A DNA stretch of 32,210 nucleotides, taken from NCBI GenBank assembly GCA_902597215.1, contig CACJWU010000008.1, positions 1 to 32,210 of the forward strand. The letters run 5' to 3'. Made by a program: the position numbers and the translations under genes. This DNA is from an uncultured Pelagibacteraceae bacterium. GTDB taxonomy: Bacteria; Pseudomonadota; Alphaproteobacteria; Pelagibacterales; Pelagibacteraceae. Shown here piece by piece: positions 25,003 through 32,210 of the stretch. Below the pieces are notes generated by a model. That model was not told the DNA's origin and searched no databases. It was given only the letters and a program-made list of their open reading frames with translations. Position 1 is the first letter of the stretch. Each line of letters opens with the position of its first letter.

Positions 25003-25866
25003 ATGGTTATAAATTATAAATTCGACAACAAAGAAACTAAAAAAGGGCTATATTTAGTATCAACTCCAATTGGAAATTTAAGTGATATTACATTAAGAGC
25101 CATAGAAATTCTAAAAAAATCTGATTACATCCTTTGTGAAGACACTAGGATTTCTAAAAAGTTATTTAATAGGTATGAAATAAAACCTAAGTTAATTTCC
25201 AATCATAAATTTAATGAAACAAAAAATTTAAAAAATATCATAAAACTTTTACTAAATGGCTCAATTATATCGTTAGTTTCTGACGCTGGAACCCCAGGTA
25301 TTTCAGATCCTGGTGCAATTCTGATTAAAGAATGTGTAAAAAAAAATATAAATATAATTCCGGTACCTGGTCCTTCAGCGCTTACAACAGTTTTATCAAT
25401 TAGTGGGTTTTCTGAAAAATTTTTTTTTTACGGTTTTTTTCCAGAGAAAAAAAAAGATCTTATTACTGATCTTCAAATTTTATCCAACTTAAACTCTTCT
25501 TTAGTCTTTTTCATTTCTTCAAAAAAAATTAATAAAATAATTCCATTAATTAAAGATAATTTTTCTGGTAGAAAAATTTTGATAGGTAGAGAAATGACTA
25601 AATTTTTTGAGGAGTTTATAAGATCTGAAATTGATAAATTAGATACATTTGATAAAGAATTAAAAGGAGAATTAACTGTAGTTATTTCAGAAAGAGATAA
25701 CACTAAAAAGAGTTCTCAAATATTAGGTGAATCAGATAAAGTAAATATAAAAAAAATGCTCAAAAAATTTAGTATAAAAGAAATAGTAAAGTTTATGAGT
25801 GATAATAGAAAAATTTCAAAGAAAATAATTTATGATTACTGTCTTAAAATTAAAAATAAAAAATAA
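25003..25866 (+). CDS. rsmI: 16S rRNA (cytidine(1402)-2'-O)-methyltransferase RsmI
   Basis: RsmI adds the 2'-O-methyl group to C1402 in the decoding centre of 16S rRNA. The 287-aa product has the tetrapyrrole-methylase-like fold: GLYLVSTPIGNLSDITLRA near residues 16-34, CEDTRISKKL, LVSDAGTPGISDPG and VPGPSALTTVLSISG are all family signatures. It is divergent from the LpoA-like gene across 32 bp. Its 3' end overlaps the following BON lipoprotein gene by 35 bp in another frame, leaving no room for the yraN gene that often follows rsmI. Confidence 0.96.
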   Translation: MVINYKFDNKETKKGLYLVSTPIGNLSDITLRAIEILKKSDYILCEDTRISKKLFNRYEIKPKLISNHKFNETKNLKNIIKLLLNGSIISLVSDAGTPGISDPGAILIKECVKKNINIIPVPGPSALTTVLSISGFSEKFFFYGFFPEKKKDLITDLQILSNLNSSLVFFISSKKINKIIPLIKDNFSGRKILIGREMTKFFEEFIRSEIDKLDTFDKELKGELTVVISERDNTKKSSQILGESDKVNIKKMLKKFSIKEIVKFMSDNRKISKKIIYDYCLKIKNKK

Positions 25867-26449
25867 CTTATTATTTATTATTTTAATTTCTTTTATTTTA
25901 TCTAGTTGTGTTGGGGTATCTTCAAAAGGAATTTTTGGCACTGGAGTTAGTATAGCTACTGATCCAAGAACAATAGGAACACAGATAGATGACTCAATAA
26001 TGCAAAAGAATTTAAGCGCGAGAATATTATTAATGGACAAAGACTATTTTCTTGCTGTTAAAACAAAAGTTTTAGACGGAAGAATATTTTTAACTGGAAC
26101 TGTTGATAATCCAGAGGAAAAATTAAAATTGACAAAATTAGCTTGGGAAACTCAAGGTGTGAGATCAGTAAGAAATGATATTAAAATCAAAGAAGATTTT
26201 AATTTTAAACAATCTGCTAAAGATGTTTTAATTACATCTCAACTAACAACAGCCTTAATTTTAAATAAGGAAATTAAAGCAACAAATTATCAAATTGATA
26301 CCTATAAAAAGAAAATTTACATATATGGTATTGCGCTAACATCTGAGGAAAAGGATTTAGTTTTAAAAGAAGCTAGAGAAATCCTAGATGTTCAGGATGT
26401 TATTGCAAGTATATTGTTAGTAGATAACTTAAGAATTCAAAAAAATTAA
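25832..26449 (+). CDS. BON-domain outer-membrane lipoprotein (DolP/YraP-like)
   Basis: BON-domain lipoproteins of the DolP (YraP) type bind anionic phospholipids and support outer-membrane integrity. The 205-aa product has a lipoprotein signal with a good lipobox (FILSSC, Cys near residue 26). A first BON domain (about 45-120: ILLMDKDYFLAVKTKVLDGRIFLTG) and a second (about 125-200: DVLITSQLTTALI, then KKIYIYGIALTSEE) follow. The start lies inside rsmI. No other Met precedes the signal peptide in frame, so the 35-bp overlap appears real. It converges on maeB with a four-base overlap. The context with rsmI and an LpoA-like gene matches the enterobacterial dolP region. Confidence 0.87.
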   Translation: MITVLKLKIKNNLLFIILISFILSSCVGVSSKGIFGTGVSIATDPRTIGTQIDDSIMQKNLSARILLMDKDYFLAVKTKVLDGRIFLTGTVDNPEEKLKLTKLAWETQGVRSVRNDIKIKEDFNFKQSAKDVLITSQLTTALILNKEIKATNYQIDTYKKKIYIYGIALTSEEKDLVLKEAREILDVQDVIASILLVDNLRIQKN

Positions 26450-28731
26450 TTTTTTTTATAATCAATTACATCTGCTGAATAAGCAGCGATGGATGCTAAG
26501 TTTATAATTTCTGATGTTGAGCTTCTTAAAGGCGCAATTTCTATTGGTTGTCCTAACCCAATAAGTAATGGTCCTATTACTTTTGCTCTACTCATTGATT
26601 TTATCATTTTATATGAAATAGCTGCACTGTGTTGACTTGGCATTATTAAGACGTTTGAATTTCCTACAATTTCGGAAAATGGGTAAAGTTCTTTATAAAC
26701 ATCTTCTAAAGCAACGTCTGGCTGCATTTCTCCATCAAATTTAAAGTCAACTTTATTATTTTTTAAAATTTTTACTGCGTCGCTTAGTCTTTTAGTTCTA
26801 TCAGTTGCCGGTTCACCAAATGTTGAGTGTGATAAAAATGCTATCTTAGGATCAAATCCAAATAGTCTTACAACTCTTGCAGCTGATTTTGCCATTTCAG
26901 CTAACTGGTTTGCATCTGGGTATTCTATTACAGAGGTATCACATAAAAATATTGTTTTACCTCTATTAACAATTAAATTTAAACCAAACATTATTTCTCC
27001 GGGTCTTGGATCAACTACTTTGATAATTTTTTCTAATGATGATGAATATCTTCGGGTGTTACCAGTTACCATAGCGTCTGCATCTTCACATGCAACCATG
27101 CAAGACGCCCATATAACTCTATCATTTCTGACCAATCTGTCACAATCCCACTCTAACATTCCTTTTTCTCTTTGAAGTTTTTTAAACAAATATTTTACAT
27201 ATTTTTCTCTTTTGATTTTATCTTTAGAATTAACAATTTCGATATCAAAATTTTCGTTATAACCAATTTTTTTAATCTGATTTTTTATTAACTCTTCTTT
27301 ACCTACTAAAATTGGTACTCCTAATTTTGAATTTTTAAAAGCTATGGCAGCTTTAAGTGTATTTTCATCTTCACCGTCTGCAAAAACTACTTTTTTTTGT
27401 TTTTTCTTAATATAAGAATTTACACCCTGCAAAATTGTTACGGTTGGGTCTAATCTTTGTTTTAATTGATCTCTATAAATTTCAAAATTATCTATCTTAA
27501 TTCTTGCCACACCAGTATCCATTGCTGCTTTTGCAACCGCTGCAGGAATAACACTTATTAATCTTGGATCAAATGTAGAGGGAATAATGTAATCTTTACC
27601 ATAATGCGGTCTTTCCCCACCCATTGCAGCAACAACTTCATCAGGTACATCCTCTTTAGCCAACTTTGCAATAGCATGTGCTGCAGCAATCTTCATTTCT
27701 TCATTAATTGTTTTGGCCCTTATATCCAGAGCACCTCTAAAAATATATGGAAATCCTATTAGATTATTTACTTGATTTGGGTAATCAGATCTCCCAGTTG
27801 CAACTATTGCATCATCTCTGACCTCTTCAACTTCTTCAGGAGTGATCTCAGGATCTGGATTTGCACAAGCAAATATTATTGGATCTTTTGCCATTTTTTT
27901 TACCATGTCCTTAGTTAGAGCGCCTTTTGCAGATAGACCTAAAAATACATCAGCATTTTTAATTGCATCATTAAGAGTTCTGTCTTTTGTCTCAATTGCA
28001 TGAGCAGATTTCCACTGATTTAAATTGTCTCTTCCTCTGAATATAACTCCTTTTCTGTCAACCATTGTAATATTTTTTTGGGGAACACCACTTTTTTTGA
28101 ATAAATTTGCACATGCCATGGCTGATGCCCCAGCACCATTAACCACAATTTTAATTTTTTCTATTGATTTTTTGCAAATATCTAAAGCATTAATTAATGC
28201 AGCGGTTGTAATAATAGCTGTACCATGTTGATCATCGTGAAATACTGGAATATCTAATATCTCCTTAAGTCTTTCTTCAATAACAAAACAATCTGGGGCA
28301 GCGATATCTTCGAGATTTATACCACCAAAACTTGGTGCAAAATTTTTAATACTATTAATTATTTCATTTGGATCAGCAGAGTCTATTTCAAGATCTATAG
28401 AGTCGATATCTGCAAATCTTTTAAATAAAACAGCCTTTCCTTCCATTACTGGTTTTGAAGCTAAAGCACCTAAATTTCCCATACCTAAAATTGCCGATCC
28501 ATTACTTATAACTGCAACTAAATTTCCTTTACTTGTATAATCAAATGCTGCCTCTGGATTTTTACTGATTGCTTTTACTGGAGCAGCTACACCTGGAGAA
28601 TATGCTAGAGCAAGATCTCTTTTTGTGGTCATGTTTTTAGAAGAAGAAATTTCAATCTTGCCAGGTTTTTTATGACTATGAAATTCTAATGCTTCTTTAT
28701 CAGTATAATGATCAACTTTTGTTTTTTTCAT
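26446..28731 (-). CDS. maeB: NADP-dependent malic enzyme with phosphotransacetylase-like domain
   Basis: MaeB decarboxylates malate to pyruvate and makes NADPH. The 761-aa length is that of the bimodular bacterial enzyme. The N-terminal malic domain has LALAYSPGVAAPVKAI, VFHDDQHGTAIIT and NAAGAS-type text (VVNGAGASAMACANL) at the nucleotide-binding fold. The C-terminal ~330 residues resemble phosphotransacetylase, from about residue 430 (KVVFADGEDENTLKAA), and normally act as an acetyl-CoA-sensing regulatory part rather than an enzyme. It is divergent from murJ with 50 bp between starts and converges on the BON gene. No riboswitch-like leader fits in the gap. Confidence 0.97.
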   Translation of the reverse strand: MKKTKVDHYTDKEALEFHSHKKPGKIEISSSKNMTTKRDLALAYSPGVAAPVKAISKNPEAAFDYTSKGNLVAVISNGSAILGMGNLGALASKPVMEGKAVLFKRFADIDSIDLEIDSADPNEIINSIKNFAPSFGGINLEDIAAPDCFVIEERLKEILDIPVFHDDQHGTAIITTAALINALDICKKSIEKIKIVVNGAGASAMACANLFKKSGVPQKNITMVDRKGVIFRGRDNLNQWKSAHAIETKDRTLNDAIKNADVFLGLSAKGALTKDMVKKMAKDPIIFACANPDPEITPEEVEEVRDDAIVATGRSDYPNQVNNLIGFPYIFRGALDIRAKTINEEMKIAAAHAIAKLAKEDVPDEVVAAMGGERPHYGKDYIIPSTFDPRLISVIPAAVAKAAMDTGVARIKIDNFEIYRDQLKQRLDPTVTILQGVNSYIKKKQKKVVFADGEDENTLKAAIAFKNSKLGVPILVGKEELIKNQIKKIGYNENFDIEIVNSKDKIKREKYVKYLFKKLQREKGMLEWDCDRLVRNDRVIWASCMVACEDADAMVTGNTRRYSSSLEKIIKVVDPRPGEIMFGLNLIVNRGKTIFLCDTSVIEYPDANQLAEMAKSAARVVRLFGFDPKIAFLSHSTFGEPATDRTKRLSDAVKILKNNKVDFKFDGEMQPDVALEDVYKELYPFSEIVGNSNVLIMPSQHSAAISYKMIKSMSRAKVIGPLLIGLGQPIEIAPLRSSTSEIINLASIAAYSADVIDYKKN

Positions 28732-28781
28732 TTATATTAATTAGGTGTACAAATGGGGTAAAATTAAGACTAATATGATTT

Positions 28782-30311
28782 ATGAATTTAATTAAGTCAA
28801 CAGGGACTTTTGGATTTTATACTATAATCAGCAGATTACTTGGTTATTTTAGGGATATCTTAATTGCCATATTCTTAGGTACAAGTTTTGTTGCTGATGC
28901 ATTCTTTGTGGCATTTAGAATTCCAAATACTTTTAGAAGATTATTTGCCGAAGGAACTTTTAATGCTGCTTTTGTTCCCAGTTATACTTCTGAGCTTATA
29001 AAAGGGAAAACAAAATCAAAAAAGTTTGCAGATCAAATTTTTAATCTTTTATTCATTGGTTTGTTTTTTTTGGTATTGGTAATAGAGATTTTTATGCCAA
29101 TATTTGTAAGTTTAATTGCCCCCGGTTTTATTACAGATGCAGAGAAATTAGAATTGGCAATATCTTTAACTAGAATAACATTTCCATTTTTAATGTTTGT
29201 ATGTTTGGCATCTTTTTTTGCTGCAATATTAAATTCACATAATAAATTTGCAGCTGCTTCAGCTGCACCAATTATTTTAAATTTGATATTAATAGGAATA
29301 TTATTTTTTGGAAAATTATTAGATGATCAAATTGTTTATTATCTTTCCTATGGTGTTTCTATAGCAGGTTTTTTGCAAATTATTTTTTTATATAAATTTG
29401 TAAATAAATTCTATTCATTTAAGCTAAATTTTGATTTAAAAATAACAAAACCTGTAAAAATTTTTTTTAAAAAACTTCTTCCTAGTATTTTTTCGTCTGG
29501 AGTAACTCAAATTAATATACTGGTCGGAACTATAATTGCATCATTTCAAGCTAGTGCAGTTTCCTATCTCTATTATGCAGATAGAATTTATCAAATAAAT
29601 TTAGCTATAGCAGGAATTGCTATTGGAGTTGTAGTTTTACCTCAATTGTCAAAATATGTTCAACAGAATAAAAAGAAGAAAATTTTTTTAATTCAAAATA
29701 AAGCTTTAGAACTCAGTATGTTTTTAAGTATCCCTGCCACTATAGCTTTAATGATTGGCTCAAACGAAATTGTTTCAGCTTTATTTGGTTATGGATCCTT
29801 TGACGAAGTTTCAGTAAAAAATTCTGCTAAAGCATTATATTTTTTCTCTCTTGGACTTCCTGCATTTGCATTAATAAAAGTTTTTTCAAGTTTTTTCTTT
29901 GCTAATCATAATACTAAGACCCCTTTTTATATTTCTTTAATATCTGTAATTTTAAATATAATTATCAGTCTTTATTATTTTAGAGATATTGGATTCATAA
30001 TAATTCCAATAGCAACATCTATTTCATCTTGGTTTAACTCTATAGTTTTATTTATGTGTTTAAGTAACGAAAAATTATTTTCTTTTAATAGAATTTTTAT
30101 CAAAAATTTTTTAAAAATTATCTTTGCATCAATTTTAATGGGATTTATTTTTAAATATTTTATCTCTATTTTTGGTAATCAATTAATCTATGATTACAAA
30201 TTTAAATTATTTTACTTAATTTTAGTTGTAATATTTGCTCTAATTTCTTATTTGTTCATATCATTTTTCATCAAAGCTTTTAATTCTAAAGATCTTAAAT
30301 TAAAGTATTAG
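28782..30311 (+). CDS. murJ: Lipid II flippase MurJ
   Basis: MurJ (MviN) flips the peptidoglycan precursor lipid II across the inner membrane. The 509-aa protein is strongly hydrophobic throughout, with about 14 likely membrane helices. The signature [24 protein letters not shown]-type region lies near residues 46-68, containing the conserved [20 protein letters not shown] precedes it. The C-terminal helices are separated by short lysine-rich loops, as expected in an AT-rich genome. trpS begins two bases after its stop, so the two are surely co-transcribed. A TAATAT element just before the start may be a -10 box, but no matching -35 is clear. Confidence 0.96.
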   Translation: MNLIKSTGTFGFYTIISRLLGYFRDILIAIFLGTSFVADAFFVAFRIPNTFRRLFAEGTFNAAFVPSYTSELIKGKTKSKKFADQIFNLLFIGLFFLVLVIEIFMPIFVSLIAPGFITDAEKLELAISLTRITFPFLMFVCLASFFAAILNSHNKFAAASAAPIILNLILIGILFFGKLLDDQIVYYLSYGVSIAGFLQIIFLYKFVNKFYSFKLNFDLKITKPVKIFFKKLLPSIFSSGVTQINILVGTIIASFQASAVSYLYYADRIYQINLAIAGIAIGVVVLPQLSKYVQQNKKKKIFLIQNKALELSMFLSIPATIALMIGSNEIVSALFGYGSFDEVSVKNSAKALYFFSLGLPAFALIKVFSSFFFANHNTKTPFYISLISVILNIIISLYYFRDIGFIIIPIATSISSWFNSIVLFMCLSNEKLFSFNRIFIKNFLKIIFASILMGFIFKYFISIFGNQLIYDYKFKLFYLILVVIFALISYLFISFFIKAFNSKDLKLKY

Positions 30312-30313
30312 TT

Positions 30314-31315
30314 ATGGGAAAAAAAATATTTTCAGGTGTTCAACCTACTGGTAATTTACATCTTGGTAATTATTTAGGAGCAATAAAAAATTTTGTAGAG
30401 TTAAGTAATGACAAAGATAATGATTGTATTTTCTGTGTTGTTGATCTTCACGCAATAACCGTAAAACAAAATCCTAAAGAACTAAGAAGTAACATTCGTG
30501 AAACAGTAGCAACTTTTGTGGCAAGCGGGATAGATCCAAAAAAAAGTATTATATTTAATCAATCTAAGGTGACAGCTCATTCTGAAGCAGCTTGGATATT
30601 AAGTTGTTCAGCAAGAACGGGTTGGCTAAGTAGAATGACGCAATTCAAAGAAAAGGCTGGAAAGGATAAAGAAAAAGCTAGCGTCGGCTTATATTCCTAT
30701 CCAGTTTTAATGGCAGCCGATATTTTGCTATATGACACAACTCATGTTCCAGTTGGTGATGATCAAAAACAACATTTGGAACTCTGTAGAGATATTGCTC
30801 AAAAATTTAATAATGATTTTGGAGCAGAGAATTTTTTTAAAGCACCAGAACCACTAATTCAAAAACAGTTCTCAAGGATAATGAGTCTTAAAGACGGATT
30901 AAAAAAAATGAGTAAATCTGAATTATCAGATTTAAGCAGAATTAATTTAACAGATAATGCAGATCAAATAATTAATAAGATTAAAAAAGCAAAAACAGAT
31001 CCTTTACCAATGCCATCTAACAATGAAGAATTGGATAAAAGACATGAAGCAAAAAATTTAATTGGAATTTATTCGAGTTTAACAGGTACAAAATTAGAAA
31101 AATCAATTAATGAGTTTTCAGGAAAAAATTTTTCAGAATTTAAGGAAATATTATCACAAGTACTAGTTGAGAAAATTTCACCAATATCAAACGAAATTAG
31201 TAAACTATTAGCTGAAAAAAATTTTCTAGATTCTATTCTTTTAGAAGGATCTGAAAAAGCTGATAAAATTGCATCTAAAAAGATGAAAAAAATTCACGAA
31301 ATATTAGGTTTTTAA
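30314..31315 (+). CDS. trpS: Tryptophanyl-tRNA synthetase
   Basis: This class I synthetase charges tRNA-Trp. The 333-aa product shows the N-terminal ATP-binding region [17 protein letters not shown] with the HIGH-like [42 protein letters not shown] and the KKMSKS loop near residue 199 are the other signatures. It is full length. It follows murJ after two bases with no Shine-Dalgarno site, so it is probably translated by coupling. A NifU-like gene follows after 54 bp. Confidence 0.98.
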   Translation: MGKKIFSGVQPTGNLHLGNYLGAIKNFVELSNDKDNDCIFCVVDLHAITVKQNPKELRSNIRETVATFVASGIDPKKSIIFNQSKVTAHSEAAWILSCSARTGWLSRMTQFKEKAGKDKEKASVGLYSYPVLMAADILLYDTTHVPVGDDQKQHLELCRDIAQKFNNDFGAENFFKAPEPLIQKQFSRIMSLKDGLKKMSKSELSDLSRINLTDNADQIINKIKKAKTDPLPMPSNNEELDKRHEAKNLIGIYSSLTGTKLEKSINEFSGKNFSEFKEILSQVLVEKISPISNEISKLLAEKNFLDSILLEGSEKADKIASKKMKKIHEILGF

Positions 31316-31369
31316 ACAAATAATCCAATTACAAGTTTCAATTTTAGAATTATTTACTATATATAAAAT

Positions 31370-31909
31370 ATGTTTGTTCAAACTGAAATAACCCCAAATC
31401 CTAATTCATTAAAATTTTTACCTGGTAAGGATGTTTCTAGATGTGGATCCTTTGAAATTACAAAAAAGGATGAAACAAATAATGAATTAATTAGAAATTT
31501 ACTTTCAATAAATGGAGTAGAGGGGATTTTTTTGGGTAAAGATTTTATTTCAATTAATAAATACGATGAAACTTCGTGGGAAGAAGTAAAACATATTATC
31601 ATTTCATTGATAAACGATTTTTATTCAACTGGGAAAGAATGTGTAGTTGAAGATAGTTTAAATCAAACAAAAGAGGATTTAAATGATTTAGAAAAAAAAA
31701 TAATTAAAATTTTAGATGAGAAAATTAGACCAGCTGTAGCTAAAGACGGTGGAGATATAAAGTTTAAAGAATTTAAAGATGGTATCGTAAAGGTTCAGTT
31801 ACAAGGAAGCTGCTCCGGATGTCCGAGTTCAACTATGACTTTAAAACAAGGTGTCCAAAATCTACTATGTCATTATTTACCAGAGGTAAAAGAGGTTGAA
31901 GCAATATAG
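31370..31909 (+). CDS. NifU/Nfu-family iron-sulfur cluster carrier
   Basis: Nfu proteins carry 4Fe-4S clusters to target enzymes. The 179-aa product has both usual parts. The N-terminal Nfu domain (FVQTEITPNPNSLKFLPG) is the type shared with mitochondrial Nfu1. The C-terminal NifU domain has RPAVAKDGGDI and then GSCSGCPSS, whose CxxC pair binds the cluster. The 54-bp gap before it holds a fair promoter (TTTCAA, 16 bp, TATATA). Its expected transcription start would be at or very near the ATG, so a leaderless message is possible. The next gene begins one base after its stop. Confidence 0.94.
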   Translation: MFVQTEITPNPNSLKFLPGKDVSRCGSFEITKKDETNNELIRNLLSINGVEGIFLGKDFISINKYDETSWEEVKHIIISLINDFYSTGKECVVEDSLNQTKEDLNDLEKKIIKILDEKIRPAVAKDGGDIKFKEFKDGIVKVQLQGSCSGCPSSTMTLKQGVQNLLCHYLPEVKEVEAI

Positions 31910-31910
31910 T

Positions 31911-32210
31911 ATGAGAAAAAAGATAAAATTTTTAAGATTTTTTGATCAAAAAGATATTGGGTCATTACCTAGAGTCTTTTTAAGTAGTTTGATTGTTTTA
32001 TTCTTTTTTTACTCAATGCCACATGTCATTAATATGAACTCTTCTGAAGTCTATAAAAATAATTCAAAGACTGTTTTAGCCTATACTTTAAATAACAAAT
32101 CAGATGGAAAAAATAATGAAGGTATTTTGGATGAAAGAGATTTATTGGTCGATATTTTTAATTTAAATGATTTAGAAACTGATACTGTGAGACTAAATGC
32201 ATCAACAATA
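31911..32210 (+). CDS. Membrane-anchored protein of unknown function (3' truncated by window edge)
   Basis: An open frame starts one base after the NifU-like stop and runs off the right edge, giving 100 visible residues. It is missing from the ORF track because it is cut. The N-terminus MRKKIKFLRFF is basic and is followed by one hydrophobic helix (VFLSSLIVLFFFYSMPHVI, about residues 22-40). After it comes a polar, Asn/Asp-rich segment that would be periplasmic, containing ILDERDLLVDIFNLND. I do not recognise the family. The catalytic part, if any, lies outside the window. In some alphaproteobacteria a glucosaminidase (Bax-like) gene sits near here, which is only a guess. Confidence 0.7.
   Translation, partial: MRKKIKFLRFFDQKDIGSLPRVFLSSLIVLFFFYSMPHVINMNSSEVYKNNSKTVLAYTLNNKSDGKNNEGILDERDLLVDIFNLNDLETDTVRLNASTI

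Overview
The window is a gene-dense, very AT-rich stretch of an alphaproteobacterial core chromosome. Three things point to the SAR11/Pelagibacterales lineage. Lysine, asparagine and isoleucine codons with A or T endings dominate. Only about 0.7 kb of 32.2 kb lies outside recognised genes, summing the gaps between the starts and stops used here. Many neighbouring genes overlap by 1-35 bp. The lineage call is an inference from composition and gene order, not from a marker alignment.

Layout. (1) 1-6562, plus strand: rho (5' end cut off), mnmE, mnmG, rsmG, parA, parB. This is the origin-proximal set typical of alphaproteobacteria, with a near-perfect parS site inside rsmG. (2) 6552-11163, minus strand: a DUF3576 lipoprotein, leuS, lptE and holA (transcribed in that order). 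(3) 11347-12363: an isolated, strongly expressed-looking outer-membrane porin. It has the clearest Shine-Dalgarno site I noticed and the only strong intrinsic terminator in the window. (4) 12416-16857: less universal genes in tight divergent and convergent pairs. They are a TPR-sulfotransferase, a divergent ThiE-like protein, yggS, an L,D-transpeptidase, a winged-helix regulator and a 2OG-Fe(II) oxygenase-like protein. (5) 23193-16252, minus strand: a co-directional run grpE-dnaK-dnaJ-small membrane protein-dapB-nth-sugar/nucleoside kinase-oxygenase. The 55-aa membrane protein is absent from the ORF track. (6) 23230-26449: rdgB, then an LpoA-like protein divergent from rsmI and a BON-domain lipoprotein, resembling the enterobacterial rsmI/lpoA/dolP neighbourhood. 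(7) 26446-32210: maeB (minus), then murJ, trpS, a NifU-like protein and a truncated membrane-anchored protein (plus).

Themes. Chromosome segregation (parABS) sits beside tRNA modification (MnmE/MnmG) and rRNA methylation (RsmG, RsmI). Envelope construction recurs (LptE, porin, L,D-transpeptidase, LpoA-like, BON lipoprotein, MurJ). The chaperone operon appears to run on into lysine/peptidoglycan precursor synthesis (DapB) and base excision repair (Nth).

I found no tRNA, rRNA, CRISPR array, insertion sequence, prophage or defence system, and no gap over 300 bases. I do not see a new multi-gene system. The items most worth a second look are the coupled small membrane gene, the divergent genes whose start codons overlap, the ThiE-like protein that has lost expected metal ligands, the unusual cysteine spacing of Nth, and the regulatory architecture around parS and the porin.
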